DNA of 64,000 bases from JAANXG01 sp963731035 (GCA_963731035.1 CAVSUY010000028.1:62001-126000), one strand, 5' to 3'. Shown: positions 35,653 through 45,211, counted from the stretch's first letter. A program made the numbers and translations. Notes: generated from the sequence alone by a model not told the origin.

Positions 35653-36483
35653 ATGAAGACGATTATCCGGCGAACACTCTGCGCACTGATGATGGCGGCC
35701 GTCACCCTGACCGTCGGCACGGCATCGGCCGAAGACCGGTTCATTACCGTGGCGTCCACCACGTCCACCCAGAACAGCGGCTTGTACGAGTATCTCCTGC
35801 CGAAGTTCAAGGCGGATACGGGGATCGACGTCCACATCATCGCGGTGGGCACGGGACAGGCCATCAAGTTGGCGGAGAAGGGCGACGCCGACGTTCTGTT
35901 GGTTCACCATAAACCCTCCGAGTTGAAATTCGTCAAGGAGGGATACGGCGTCAAGCGTTTCGACCTGATGTACAACGACTTCGTCATCCTCGGTCCTAAG
36001 GACGACCCGGCCGGCATCAAGGGCGGCAAGGATGCGATCGAGGCGCTCAAAGCGATCGCTGACAAGAAGCTGCCTTTCGTCTCGCGCGGCGACGACAGCG
36101 GCACCAACAAGAAAGAGCTGGAACTATGGAAGGCGGCCGGATTCGACGCCAACAGCTTCGACAGCAGCTGGTACCGGGAGACCGGCTCCGGTATGGGCGC
36201 GACTCTCAACGTCGCCAGCAGCATGAACGGGTACACCCTGAGCGACCGTTCCACCTGGCTCAATTTCGGCAACAAGGGCGAACTGCAGATCCTGGTTCAA
36301 GGTGACGAGCACCTGTTCAACCAGTACGGCGTGATCCTGGTGAATCCGGAGCGCTTTCCCCACGTCAAGAAGAAGATGGGCCAGACCTTCATTGATTGGC
36401 TGCTTTCGGACAAGGGGCAGAAGATCATTGCGGGCTACCGGATCAAGGGCGAGCAGGCGTTCTTCCCCAATGCCAAGCGCTGA
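35653..36483 (+). CDS. tupA: Tungstate-binding periplasmic protein TupA
   Basis: A 276-residue binding protein with a signal peptide (residues 1-26, cut after ASA). The oxyanion-binding TTSTQNSG segment near the N-terminus of the mature protein is the TupA signature. Further conserved parts are VGTGQAIKLAEKGDADVLLVH, SRGDDSGTNKKE and GYTLSDRSTWL. AGGAGG lies eight bases before the ATG. Proteins with these motifs bind tungstate very tightly, which supplies W for W-dependent enzymes such as formate dehydrogenases or aldehyde oxidoreductases. Confidence 0.93.
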   Translation: MKTIIRRTLCALMMAAVTLTVGTASAEDRFITVASTTSTQNSGLYEYLLPKFKADTGIDVHIIAVGTGQAIKLAEKGDADVLLVHHKPSELKFVKEGYGVKRFDLMYNDFVILGPKDDPAGIKGGKDAIEALKAIADKKLPFVSRGDDSGTNKKELELWKAAGFDANSFDSSWYRETGSGMGATLNVASSMNGYTLSDRSTWLNFGNKGELQILVQGDEHLFNQYGVILVNPERFPHVKKKMGQTFIDWLLSDKGQKIIAGYRIKGEQAFFPNAKR

Positions 36484-36492
36484 CACCGGAGC

Positions 36493-37569
36493 ATGACGGT
36501 GGACGTGGAACTGAACCTGCGTTTCTCCCTGGGCCGCGGGGAGCCCGTGGAGGCGGACGACCGCTTCTTCGCGCTGCTTCAAGCCGTCGACAAGTTCGGA
36601 TCGCTGCGGCGCGCCAGCGAGGAAACCGGCATGTCGTACCGAGCGGCCTGGGGGCTGCTGCGCTTGTGGACCGACCGCCTGGGACGGGCGCCGGTGGAAA
36701 TGCGTCGGGGCCAGGGCGCAGGGTTAAGCGAGATCGGCCGCAAGTTGCTGTGGGCCAACCAGTACGCCCGCGACAAGGTGGCCGTGGTCTTGAGGGATCT
36801 CAGCGAGGAAGTGCGAGAGGCTCTCGAATCCCTGCCTCACGGAATCGGCGGGGGCCGGCTTACGGTTCATGCCAGTCACAGCCTGGCACAGGATATCCTG
36901 CGGGATCTGGTGGCCCGGCAAGCGGCGTTGACGCTCGACTTCCACAACCAGGGGAGCCTGGACAGCCTGCGCAGCCTGGCGGAAGGGCACTGCGACCTGG
37001 CGGGATTTCATTTGGCCGAGGGTCGGTTCCGCTACGAGCTGGCGCCGCAATACCGGCAGTGGCTGGACGATACGGGACACCGGCTGATACGGGTGGCATC
37101 GCGCTGCCAGGGACTCATTCTCAGGCACGAAGTCGCGGAAACTATCCGGGGTGCGGCCGATCTCGTTCGGGACGAGGTCCGATTCGTGAACCGGCAAACG
37201 GCTTCGGGAACACGGATCCTGTTCGACGCCCTGCTGAAGAACGAAGGGATCGATCCGACGCGGATCCGCGGCTACGAGCACGAGGAGTTCACCCACTCCG
37301 CGGTCGCGGCGCTGCTGAGCTCCGGAGCGGCGGACGCCGGTTTCGGCGTGGAAGCGGCGGCCAGCCAGTTCGGTTTGGCATTCGTGCCTTTGGCCACCGA
37401 GACCTACTACTTCGCGGTCGCCGAGTCGACGGTACAATCAAACCCGGCGGTCCAGGATCTGGTTTCGGTCATCGCTAGCTCGGACTTCCGCCGGCGGGCC
37501 GAGAAGCTCAAAGGCTACGACCCCCGGCACTCCGGCCGCTGGGAACCGGTGGCGTCGCTGTTCGAGTGA
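36493..37569 (+). CDS. ModE-type HTH / PBP-like one-component regulator of tungstate uptake
   Basis: A 358-residue protein. Residues 1 to about 110 form a ModE-type winged helix (FFALLQAVDKFGSLRRASEE, MSYRAAWGLL, then QGAGLSEIGRKLL). The remaining about 245 residues look like a periplasmic-binding-protein fold used as a cytoplasmic sensor (RFVNRQTASGTRILFD and HEEFTHSAVAALLSSGAADAGFG). Classical ModE has Mop/TOBE domains at this place; those are absent. It starts 9 bp after tupA, so it is in the same operon. It probably binds oxyanion or a related ligand and acts at 34096-34120. That role is inferred. Confidence 0.85.
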   Translation: MTVDVELNLRFSLGRGEPVEADDRFFALLQAVDKFGSLRRASEETGMSYRAAWGLLRLWTDRLGRAPVEMRRGQGAGLSEIGRKLLWANQYARDKVAVVLRDLSEEVREALESLPHGIGGGRLTVHASHSLAQDILRDLVARQAALTLDFHNQGSLDSLRSLAEGHCDLAGFHLAEGRFRYELAPQYRQWLDDTGHRLIRVASRCQGLILRHEVAETIRGAADLVRDEVRFVNRQTASGTRILFDALLKNEGIDPTRIRGYEHEEFTHSAVAALLSSGAADAGFGVEAAASQFGLAFVPLATETYYFAVAESTVQSNPAVQDLVSVIASSDFRRRAEKLKGYDPRHSGRWEPVASLFE

Positions 37570-37603
37570 GTAAACGGTCTTCGAGGCACTCAATCCAACG
37601 TTC

Positions 37604-37626
37604 GCAGGAGCGGCTTCCGCCGCGAT
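37604..37626 (+). repeat. REP-like element, locus 6 (single, variant loop)
   Basis: GGAGCGGCTTCCGCCGC, a copy in which the stem is GCGGC/GCCGC around TTCC. It lies in the 80-bp gap between the convergent regulator and deacetylase genes. Confidence 0.75.
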
Positions 37627-37649
37627 CAGATGAGGCCGGGGCGCCCGCC

Positions 37650-38588
37650 TCAACTCTCGAGCATCGCCCGCACCACTTCGGTCCAGCCAGCGGCGAGATT
37701 GCGGCGGTTGTAGCCGCCGCCGCCCATGGCGATGAAGCGGCCGTTGCAGAACTCGTCGGCAACCCGGCACAGGCGCCGTGCGGCGTGGGCGTGCGCCTCG
37801 GGCGAGAAGGCCATGTGAGTGATGGGGTCCCCGGCGATACTGTCCGCGCCTGCCTGCAGCAGGATGAACTCGGGTTGGCCCGCCCGTACGAACTCCTCGA
37901 TATGCGGCCAGTGGTGGAAGAACACGCCGTCGTCGGAGCCCGGCATCACCGGTATGTTCAGCTTGGTTCCCGCCGCCGCGCCTTTGCCCGATTCTTCCGC
38001 AAACCCGGTGCCGGGATAGAGGAAGCGGCCGTCCTCGTGGATGTCGGCGAAAATCAGATCGGGGTCGCGCTCGAATGAATAGAACACCCCGTCGCCGTGG
38101 TGGGCGTCTATGTCCACGTAGGCGACACGCCTGATCCCGAACTCCTTTCTCAAGGTCTCGATCACCACGCCCGCGTCGTTGAATACGCAGAACCCGCCTG
38201 CCTGGTCCCGGCGGGCGTGGTGCAGGCCCGCGATGGGGACGAACACCCGCGGCTGCTCGCCGCTGATGATCCGCCGGACGCCGTCGAGGTCCGAGCCGAG
38301 GACGTAGGTGGTCGCTTCGAACACCCCCTTGAAGGCGGGTGTGTCACCGTAGTCGAGAAACCCCCGTCCCGACGCTGACTGCCTGCGGACACGCTCCACG
38401 TATTCGGAGCTATGGAACCTCGTGGGCGCATCGTCGTCGCAGCGCACCGGGGTGGCGATCTCGACATCTTTGTCCAGCCCCAGCTCCATTGCCTGTTTCC
38501 AGAACGCGTAGATTCGATCTGGACCGAACGGATGATGGTCTCCGAAACCGTAGCGGGCGAGATCGTCCCCGAAATACACCGCAACCAT
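37650..38588 (-). CDS. Histone deacetylase-family (AcuC/acetylpolyamine amidohydrolase-like) protein
   Basis: A 312-residue Zn-dependent amidohydrolase. Zinc ligands are Asp161 and His163 (in DIDAHHGDG) and Asp249 (in QAGADSI). The catalytic His pair is His123-His124 in GLHHA. The C-terminal MGGGGYN loop is conserved. Bacterial members deacetylate acetyl-CoA synthetase, polyamines or other substrates; the target is unknown here. No acs gene is nearby. It is convergent with the tungstate regulator and just downstream of a small lipoprotein gene. Confidence 0.9.
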   Translation of the reverse strand: MVAVYFGDDLARYGFGDHHPFGPDRIYAFWKQAMELGLDKDVEIATPVRCDDDAPTRFHSSEYVERVRRQSASGRGFLDYGDTPAFKGVFEATTYVLGSDLDGVRRIISGEQPRVFVPIAGLHHARRDQAGGFCVFNDAGVVIETLRKEFGIRRVAYVDIDAHHGDGVFYSFERDPDLIFADIHEDGRFLYPGTGFAEESGKGAAAGTKLNIPVMPGSDDGVFFHHWPHIEEFVRAGQPEFILLQAGADSIAGDPITHMAFSPEAHAHAARRLCRVADEFCNGRFIAMGGGGYNRRNLAAGWTEVVRAMLES

Positions 38589-38603
38589 TATGCGTTCCCG
38601 CGG

Positions 38604-38978
38604 CTACTCCCGGGCCTTGCAGTACCAGGAGCCCATCTTGTGGCCACGGCGCTCATCGCTTACCAGGAACCACCGATCCCCCTGGGTGAACTGAGTGACG
38701 GGATCTTCTTTCTGCTTCCACGACACCTGGATCTCGCTGCCGGCCTTGCAGTCCTTCTCGGAGTAGACCGTGCAGTATTGGTAGCCGATCTGGGCCACGC
38801 GGTAGACTGTCAATCGCAGCAGCATGTTGTGGCAGCCGGGTTCGTCTTCGTTGAAGGCGGGCACGCGGTCGAGTTGCATGTCGTCGTTGACCCGGTAGCT
38901 CCGGAAGCTCGCTGCGCCCGCGCAGGCGCCGACGGCGAGCAGGGCCAGGCCAAGGAAAGCGACCATTCCGCACTTCAC
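38604..38978 (-). CDS. Small putative lipoprotein of unknown function
   Basis: A 124-residue protein with a short hydrophobic signal and a lipobox-like VGAC (Cys19), so it is probably lipid-anchored in the cell envelope. I do not recognise the family. The mature part has four more Cys (positions 49, 69, 77 and 120), suggesting disulfides, and is rich in charged and aromatic residues. GTG 38978 overlaps the stop codon of the membrane-protein gene upstream by 4 bp, so the pair is coupled. Confidence 0.7.
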   Translation of the reverse strand: MKCGMVAFLGLALLAVGACAGAASFRSYRVNDDMQLDRVPAFNEDEPGCHNMLLRLTVYRVAQIGYQYCTVYSEKDCKAGSEIQVSWKQKEDPVTQFTQGDRWFLVSDERRGHKMGSWYCKARE

Positions 38979-39688
38979 CTGAACACCTCGCGGTAAGCGC
39001 AGTAAATGGAGCAGAACGTGATCGGGAACAGCAAGATAAAACCCAGCAGGAACGGTACCGCGGCAATGAATGACAGAATGACATAGACAATGATGAACAG
39101 CAACAACGGCCGAATATTGCGGACCGCGGCGCCAAAGCTGGTCCGCACGGCGTCGACCGCGCCCATATCCCCGAAGGTCACCAGCGGAACAGCGAAGAAC
39201 ACGCACATCGCCGCCGCCACCTCCACCAGCAGCACCGCGCCGAAACCCAGCAGGTACCCGGACGTCGAGAAATGCGGCGCCGGTGTTCCCCCCGGCAAGC
39301 CGACGCCGGGCAGGCTGCCGCCGACGATGGCCAATGCAATGATCGACGCCACGACCATCAACCCCAACAGTAGTCCCCCCAGCGCCAGTAGGCGGCCGAG
39401 CAGTAGCTGGTTCCGGAATCCGGCCCACAGCGTGAGCCAATCCAGGTAGTCCCCGCGCTCCACTTCGTCGGCACCCAGGAGGAAGCCTGCCGATAACGCC
39501 GGGAGCATGAACACAAAAAGAAGCGGGCCGAGAAAGGGAATGGAGTAACAAGCAATGGCGATGAGGAGGAAAGCCACGCCGAGCAGGATCCATACCGCTG
39601 CGAAGCGCTTGAACAGGTTCCAGCCGCACCGGTACCAGGCGACTCCGTTCCCGACGTCGAGCTTCTTGGCTTGCATCGGCACCCCCAC
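38975..39688 (-). CDS. BPSS1780-family multipass membrane protein
   Basis: A 237-residue protein with about six hydrophobic helices. The N-terminus (AKKLDVGNGVAWYRCGWNLF) and the segment LSAGFLLGADEVERGDYLDW resemble the BPSS1780 family of membrane proteins, whose function is unknown. A Met at residue 5 (39676) is an equally good start. It is translationally coupled to the lipoprotein gene. Confidence 0.75.
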   Translation of the reverse strand: MGVPMQAKKLDVGNGVAWYRCGWNLFKRFAAVWILLGVAFLLIAIACYSIPFLGPLLFVFMLPALSAGFLLGADEVERGDYLDWLTLWAGFRNQLLLGRLLALGGLLLGLMVVASIIALAIVGGSLPGVGLPGGTPAPHFSTSGYLLGFGAVLLVEVAAAMCVFFAVPLVTFGDMGAVDAVRTSFGAAVRNIRPLLLFIIVYVILSFIAAVPFLLGFILLFPITFCSIYCAYREVFR

Positions 39689-39796
39689 CGTCGTATACGG
39701 CCTTCCGGCCGCGGCTGGCTTGCCCGCACCGACTGGCCCGTGCGGCGCGATCTCTTTCAGTTCACCGGCGCAACCGGCGTCGGCGCACGGCTCGGC

Positions 39797-40165
39797 TTAC
39801 CAGCCCCCCAGGCGCCATTTGGGCAGCTTGACGTTGTCGCCGATGCTGTTGCTGGTTCTGTTCTGGAATTGCCCGTCTCCGTTGGGATCGTCCCAATACT
39901 GGGTCGGGCCGCCTCGCGGCTTGACGGTCATCATGAACACCTCGCCGTTGCGCACGTATTCGGTGATGGTCTGCCCGAACTCGTGGCGAACCCGGGTTTC
40001 CTGGGCAGGTGGAGACGCCTTTGCCGCACCCTGATCGTCCCCCTGGCCGCCGTTCTGTCCCGCCCGCGCTCCGGTAGAAACGGCAAGGCTCAACACCAGC
40101 GCGCACGCCAGACTGCATGCCACGGTACCTATTGCCGCGTGCGGTTCGTTCGATCTCGCCTTCAT
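39797..40165 (-). CDS. DUF2782-family exported protein
   Basis: A 122-residue protein with a long N-terminal signal peptide (cleavage after ARA near residue 35). A Gln/Gly/Ala-rich linker leads to the conserved core ITEYVRNGEVFMMTVKPRGGPTQYWDDPNGDG. This core is the DUF2782 signature. Its divergent placement next to polA is common in gammaproteobacteria. Function is unknown; location is probably periplasmic. Confidence 0.88.
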   Translation of the reverse strand: MKARSNEPHAAIGTVACSLACALVLSLAVSTGARAGQNGGQGDDQGAAKASPPAQETRVRHEFGQTITEYVRNGEVFMMTVKPRGGPTQYWDDPNGDGQFQNRTSNSIGDNVKLPKWRLGGW

Positions 40166-40433
40166 TTGCGTGTTACCTCGCTCGGGACAACTGCATTATC
40201 CCGTCATTGGCCGGATATTCAAACTCGAACGCCCGCGAATTCTCGCCCCGGCAACACCGGCGTCCACCGGAGCGTTGGCCTCGAGGGGCGCATTCCCATA
40301 TATTGCGGCTATCGAAGGCCGGTGCCATTTCGCGAGCCTTCATATGTGTATAGCCTAAAATATCCGGTCGTTTTGCCCGCTTTTCAATGCAAGCGCACCG
40401 GTTGTCGATTCAACGATCCTGGTTCGCCCGTTC

Positions 40434-43124
40434 ATGGCCAAACGAAAGCTGCTGATCCTAGTCGACGGTTCGTCATACCTGTACCGCGCGTTCCATGCAC
40501 TGCCCAACTTGACCACTTCGACCGGAGGCCACACCGGGGCGATCTACGGGGTGGCAAGCATGATCCGCAAGCTGCGGGCCGAGCACGACTCCCCGTATAT
40601 GGCCGTTGTCTTCGACGCCAGGGGCAAGACGTTCCGGCACGATATGTACCCACAGTACAAGGCGAACCGCCCGCCCATGCCTCCGGAGCTGCGCGAGCAG
40701 GTCGACGACCTGCACCGGATCATACAGGCCATGGGTCTGCCCCTGCTGTCGGTGCCCGGCGTCGAGGCCGACGACGTGATCGCCACCCTGGCGAGGCAGG
40801 CCCGGGAACAGGGCCTGGAGGTGCTGGTGTCCACCGGCGACAAGGATCTCGCACAGATCGTCAACAGCGAGGTCGAGTTGATCGACACCATGAGCGACAA
40901 GCGGCTGGATGTTCCGGGCGTGGAGGAAAAGTTCGGCGTCGCGCCGGAGAGAATCGTGGACTACCTCGCCCTCATAGGCGACAAGTCGGACAACGTCCCC
41001 GGCGTCCCCAAGGTGGGGCCCAAGACCGCCGCCAAGTGGATCCAAGAGTACGGCTCGGTGGACGAGCTCATCAAGCATGCCGGCGATATAAAAGGAAAGG
41101 TCGGCGAGTCGCTGCGCGAGTCGCTGGACCAGCTCCCCTTGAGCCGTGCACTGGTAACGGTGGATGAGGCGGTGGAGCTGGATCGCGACTTGCGCGACCT
41201 GGAGCCGGCGAGCCCGGATACTGGAGCCTTGCGCGACCTCTTCAAGAAGCTGGAGTTCAGCAGCTGGTTGTCGGAGCTCGAGGACAACGGTGCCGTTCCC
41301 GCGACCCAGGCCGAGACCGACTACCACTGCGTCAATGAAGAGAAGCAGTTGAAAGAGTGGATAACCAGGCTGCGAAGCGCCGAACTGATCGCGCTGGATA
41401 CCGAAACCACCTCCCTGCAGGCGATGAACGCCGAGCTGGTGGGTATCTCATTTGCCATCGATGGCGGCGAGGCCGCCTATGTGCCGCTCGCCCATGACTA
41501 CCAGGGAGCGCCGCGGCAACTCGAGCCCGGCAAGGTGCTGGAAGCGCTGCGGCCGGTGCTCGAGTCGCCGGATCGGCCGAAGGTGGGCCAGAACCTCAAG
41601 TACGACTACACGATCTTCGCGCGCAACGGCGTGGAGCTGAAGGGCATCGTCTACGACACCATGCTCGAGTCCTACGTGCTGGACTCGGTGGCCAACCGCC
41701 ACGACCTGGACACCTTGGCGCTGAAGTATCTCGGCCACAAGACCATCAGTTATGAAGACGTCGCCGGCAAGGGCAAGAGCCAGGTCACCTTCAACGAGGT
41801 GCCTGTGGAACAGGCCGTCGACTATGCATCGGAAGACGCCGATATCGCTCTCAGGCTGCACCGCGTGCTGTGGCCGCGGCTGGAGAAGGAGACCCGCCTG
41901 AAGGAGCTGTTCGAGAAGATCGAGATGCCCCTGATACCGGTGCTCGCCGCGATGGAACAGAACGGCGTGCGGGTGGACGGTGCCATGCTCGCCGAGCAGG
42001 GCAAGGAGCTGGCGAAACAGATGGAGGAGATCGAGCAAAAGGCTTTCCAGCTCGCCGACACGGTCTTCAACATCGGATCGCCCAAGCAGATCCAGGAAAT
42101 TCTCTACGACCGGCTCGAGCTGCCGGTCCTTCGCAAGACGCCCAAGGGCCAGCCGTCGACGGCCGAGAACGTGCTGCAGGAGCTGGCGATCGAATACGAG
42201 CTGCCGCAGGTCATTCTCGACCACCGCGCCCTGAGCAAGCTCAAGTCCACCTACACCGACAAGCTCCCGGAGCTGGTCAATCCCCGGACCGGCCGCATCC
42301 ATACTTCCTACCACCAGGCCGTGGCCGCCACCGGGCGCCTGTCCTCCAGCGATCCGAACCTGCAGAACATCCCGGTGCGCACCGCGGAGGGACGTCGCAT
42401 CCGCGAGGCCTTCGTGCCCGAGGAGGGCAACGTACTGCTCGCCGCCGACTACTCTCAGATCGAGCTGCGGATCATGGCCCATCTATCCCGGGATGAAGGC
42501 CTGCTGAAAGCCTTCCGGGAGGGAGAGGACGTGCATCGCGCCACGGCTTCGGAGATCTTCGACGTGGGGCTGGACGACGTGACCGACGATCAGCGGCGCC
42601 GCTCCAAGGCCGTGAACTTCGGGCTGATCTACGGCATGTCGGCGTATGGCCTGTCCCAGCAGCTCCGGGTGCCGCGCAACGAGGCCCAGGAATACATCGA
42701 CCTGTATTTCGCTCGTTATCCGGGAGTGAAAGCCTTCATGGACCGCACCCGCGCCGAGGCCCGCGACAACGGCTACGTGGAAACCCTGTTCGGCCGCCGC
42801 CTGTACGTGCCCGACATCAAGGCCAGCAATTTCAATCGCCGTCAGTATGCCGAGCGCACCGCCATCAACGCTCCCATGCAGGGCACGGCGGCGGACATCA
42901 TCAAGATGGCCATGCTGTTGGTCAACGACTGGGTCGCGGAGAACGACCCCGCGGTGAAGATGATCATGCAGGTCCATGACGAGCTGGTGTTCGAGCTCCC
43001 GGCCGCTTCCGCGGACCGGGCCGAGGAGGGCGTGGCCCGCCTGATGTCCGGGGTGGTGCAGTTGGACGTGCCGCTGGAGGTCGATACCGGGACCGGGAGC
43101 AATTGGGTCCAGGCTCATGGATGA
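40434..43124 (+). CDS. polA: DNA polymerase I
   Basis: A full-length 896-residue polymerase. The N-terminal 5'-3' exonuclease begins LLILVDGSSYLYRAFHALP. The middle proofreading domain keeps its acidic residues (LIALDTETTSL, NLKYDYTIFA, YASEDADIAL). Polymerase motifs are DYSQIELRIMAHLSRD (A), RRSKAVNFGLIYGMSAYGL (B, O-helix) and MQVHDELVFE (C). All three activities therefore look intact. A terminator follows at 43243. Confidence 0.98.
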   Translation: MAKRKLLILVDGSSYLYRAFHALPNLTTSTGGHTGAIYGVASMIRKLRAEHDSPYMAVVFDARGKTFRHDMYPQYKANRPPMPPELREQVDDLHRIIQAMGLPLLSVPGVEADDVIATLARQAREQGLEVLVSTGDKDLAQIVNSEVELIDTMSDKRLDVPGVEEKFGVAPERIVDYLALIGDKSDNVPGVPKVGPKTAAKWIQEYGSVDELIKHAGDIKGKVGESLRESLDQLPLSRALVTVDEAVELDRDLRDLEPASPDTGALRDLFKKLEFSSWLSELEDNGAVPATQAETDYHCVNEEKQLKEWITRLRSAELIALDTETTSLQAMNAELVGISFAIDGGEAAYVPLAHDYQGAPRQLEPGKVLEALRPVLESPDRPKVGQNLKYDYTIFARNGVELKGIVYDTMLESYVLDSVANRHDLDTLALKYLGHKTISYEDVAGKGKSQVTFNEVPVEQAVDYASEDADIALRLHRVLWPRLEKETRLKELFEKIEMPLIPVLAAMEQNGVRVDGAMLAEQGKELAKQMEEIEQKAFQLADTVFNIGSPKQIQEILYDRLELPVLRKTPKGQPSTAENVLQELAIEYELPQVILDHRALSKLKSTYTDKLPELVNPRTGRIHTSYHQAVAATGRLSSSDPNLQNIPVRTAEGRRIREAFVPEEGNVLLAADYSQIELRIMAHLSRDEGLLKAFREGEDVHRATASEIFDVGLDDVTDDQRRRSKAVNFGLIYGMSAYGLSQQLRVPRNEAQEYIDLYFARYPGVKAFMDRTRAEARDNGYVETLFGRRLYVPDIKASNFNRRQYAERTAINAPMQGTAADIIKMAMLLVNDWVAENDPAVKMIMQVHDELVFELPAASADRAEEGVARLMSGVVQLDVPLEVDTGTGSNWVQAHG

Positions 43125-43242
43125 AATTTTTTCGGGCCGTGGAACTTCCCGGCGCGGAACGAGTCTTACTATTCCACGACGACACACTCGTCGCCCGCTC
43201 CCCTCCCCGAGCGGGCCGGTTATCCTTATAACCGTGAAGCTT

Positions 43243-43290
43243 GCCCCGGAGCAATCCCCTTCCCCTTAAGCTCCGGGGCTCTTTTTTTCT
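43243..43290 (+). terminator. Rho-independent terminator after polA
   Basis: A 10-bp perfect stem, GCCCCGGAGC / GCTCCGGGGC, with a 17-nt loop is followed by TCTTTTTTTCT. It ends 26 bp before the next gene's ATG and shows that the open frame entering it is not the true start of that gene. Confidence 0.9.
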
Positions 43291-43315
43291 CCTGGCCGAT
43301 ATCGCGCTCGCCGCC

Positions 43316-44335
43316 ATGAGCTACCGCATCCGGGCCTACCAGCCGCGGGACCGCCCCCGGGTCGCCGCCTTATTGACGCGGCTGTGGTCCCCGGACCGGA
43401 CTCTCAACGAGCGATACCTGTCCTGGCGCTACGAGGACAATCCCTATCTGGACCCCCTGATTGCCGTGTGTGAAAGCGAGGGCGAGATCGTGGCTGTACG
43501 GGGAGCCCATGGGATGCGTTGGCGCGTCGGTGGTTCCCCGGTTCTGATGCCGTGCCTCGGGGATACCGTGGTGGAGCGCCGGCACGAGGGTCGGGCGCTG
43601 GTGCAGCGGGCCACACGCTGGCTGCTGGCTGCCCTGACGGAGCGGGGCATACGCTGGGTGGTGAATCAGAGCCCCGGGCCGCTGGTGGAGAAGCTCTCTT
43701 TGAGGACCGGCTGGCGCAAGGTCGCGCAATGGACGGTCGCCCGTGCGTGCAACACCGGCCGGGACGCGGCCACGGGCTTCGAGCGCTTCGACTCGAACGC
43801 CGCCAAGGGAGACGAATCCGGCGGCCTGCGGATATCGGCCGCGCCCGCTTCGGCGGCCGAGCTGGCCGAACTGGCGGCCAGGGGCGGCAGGGGTCACGTC
43901 GGCCACGTCCGCGACGAAGCGTATTTCAGCTGGCGCTTCCAGTCTCCTTTGGCCGCGTATCGCTGGCTGTACGCCCGGGGCCAGGGCTTGGAGGGCTACC
44001 TGGTGCTCGGGAACGTTCGCGGGCTGCCGTGGCGGGTGCGTATTCTCGACCTGCAGGGCACCGACGGCCGGGTCCGGTCGCTGCTATTGGAGCGGGCGCT
44101 GCGCTGGGGGACGTTCCGGGAAGTGCGCATCTGGTGGAACCGGTTTCCCATGCAGGTTTCCAAGGTACTGGGCCAGCACGGATTCACCTCGGCACCCGAC
44201 GACGGGCAGCGAAACTCGACCCACTTGATCGCCGCGACGCGGCCCAGTGCTGACGACGATTTCGTCATCAATGGCGTGGATGTGCTCAATGGCGCCAACT
44301 GGGACCCGCAGATGATTCATTCCGATGCGACCTGA
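43316..44335 (+). CDS. GNAT-like acetyltransferase of 339 residues
   Basis: The N-terminal about 150 residues have a GNAT-type layout (MSYRIRAYQPRDRPRVAALL, then CLGDTVVERRHEGRALVQRAT). The segment RRHEGRAL replaces the usual R-x-x-G-x-G/A motif. A second part with LSWRYEDNP and AYFSWRFQSPLAAYRWLYA resembles proteins from polysaccharide or lipid modification loci. ATG 43316 is chosen because the upstream open frame lies in the polA terminator. Substrate is unknown. It is convergent with engB. Confidence 0.72.
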   Translation: MSYRIRAYQPRDRPRVAALLTRLWSPDRTLNERYLSWRYEDNPYLDPLIAVCESEGEIVAVRGAHGMRWRVGGSPVLMPCLGDTVVERRHEGRALVQRATRWLLAALTERGIRWVVNQSPGPLVEKLSLRTGWRKVAQWTVARACNTGRDAATGFERFDSNAAKGDESGGLRISAAPASAAELAELAARGGRGHVGHVRDEAYFSWRFQSPLAAYRWLYARGQGLEGYLVLGNVRGLPWRVRILDLQGTDGRVRSLLLERALRWGTFREVRIWWNRFPMQVSKVLGQHGFTSAPDDGQRNSTHLIAATRPSADDDFVINGVDVLNGANWDPQMIHSDAT

Positions 44336-44363
44336 AAGCCCAGGATTACCTTCGCCAGAACCG

Positions 44364-44987
44364 CTACTCTTCCGCCAACCAGCCTCGAACCTTCTCCTGC
44401 GCTTCCTGAACCCCCACCCGCTTCAACGCCGAGAACTGCTGCACCGTCACCGGGTTGGCAAGGTCCGTGGCAAATCTCTTGACCAGCGACTCCGACTGTG
44501 AGGCCTGGGAGCGGCTCAGCTTGTCCGTCTTGCTCAGCAGGATGTGGACCGGGAGCCCCACCGGCTCGCACCAGTGCAGCATATGCCGGTCCAGCTCCGT
44601 GACGGGGTGTCGGGCATCCATGACCAATATCAACCCCCGCAGGGCCTGCCGGCCGGTGAGATAGCGCTCGATCAGCTGAGCCCAGCCTGCCCGCAACCGC
44701 TCCGGCACCCGCGCATAGCCGTAGCCCGGCAAGTCCACGAGCTTCGATTGCTGATCCAGGTCGAAGAACACGATCTGTCGCGTGCGGCCCGGCGTCTTGC
44801 TGGTGCGGGCCAGTCCCTGGCGCCGGGTGATGACGTTGATGGCGCTGGATTTGCCGACGTTGGAGCGTCCGGCGAAAGCCACTTCAAAGCCCGTGTCGGG
44901 CGGCCATTGGCCCGGCTCGGCCGCGGCGATGGAAAATCGCGCCCGGTTGAGCAGTTTTTCGGGGTTCTCGCGGGTGCTGGCGGTCAA
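44364..44987 (-). CDS. engB: Ribosome-biogenesis GTPase EngB (YihA/YsxC)
   Basis: A 207-residue TRAFAC GTPase needed for 50S assembly. G1 is GRSNVGKSS, G2 TSKTPGRTRQ, G3 DLPGYG and G4 SKTD. Length and order are normal. Its position between polA and a cytochrome c4 gene, and divergent from the latter, is a familiar arrangement in gammaproteobacteria. Confidence 0.96.
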   Translation of the reverse strand: MTASTRENPEKLLNRARFSIAAAEPGQWPPDTGFEVAFAGRSNVGKSSAINVITRRQGLARTSKTPGRTRQIVFFDLDQQSKLVDLPGYGYARVPERLRAGWAQLIERYLTGRQALRGLILVMDARHPVTELDRHMLHWCEPVGLPVHILLSKTDKLSRSQASQSESLVKRFATDLANPVTVQQFSALKRVGVQEAQEKVRGWLAEE

Positions 44988-45211
44988 GGCGAATGGCTGT
45001 TCCGGGGTTGGTATTGTGATGATACTGTCGAAATGATATAAAACGCGGCCTGCAAATGCAGTTTTTTAGCGCCCAAGGACGTGGACCAGGGATGTGGACC
45101 AGGGACGTGCTGATCGAACCAGAACGCACAACAATTCTGACGGCTCGTTAGTATAAGAAGCGCCTTGCCGGCTCCGGCCTTACGCGGCGTGAATAATCTC
45201 CGGAGAAATCA

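Noticed and set aside
39671..41167. A 498-codon plus-strand frame across the DUF2782/polA region
   Set aside because: It crosses the DUF2782 gene in antisense and the polA start out of frame, and has no conserved segment.
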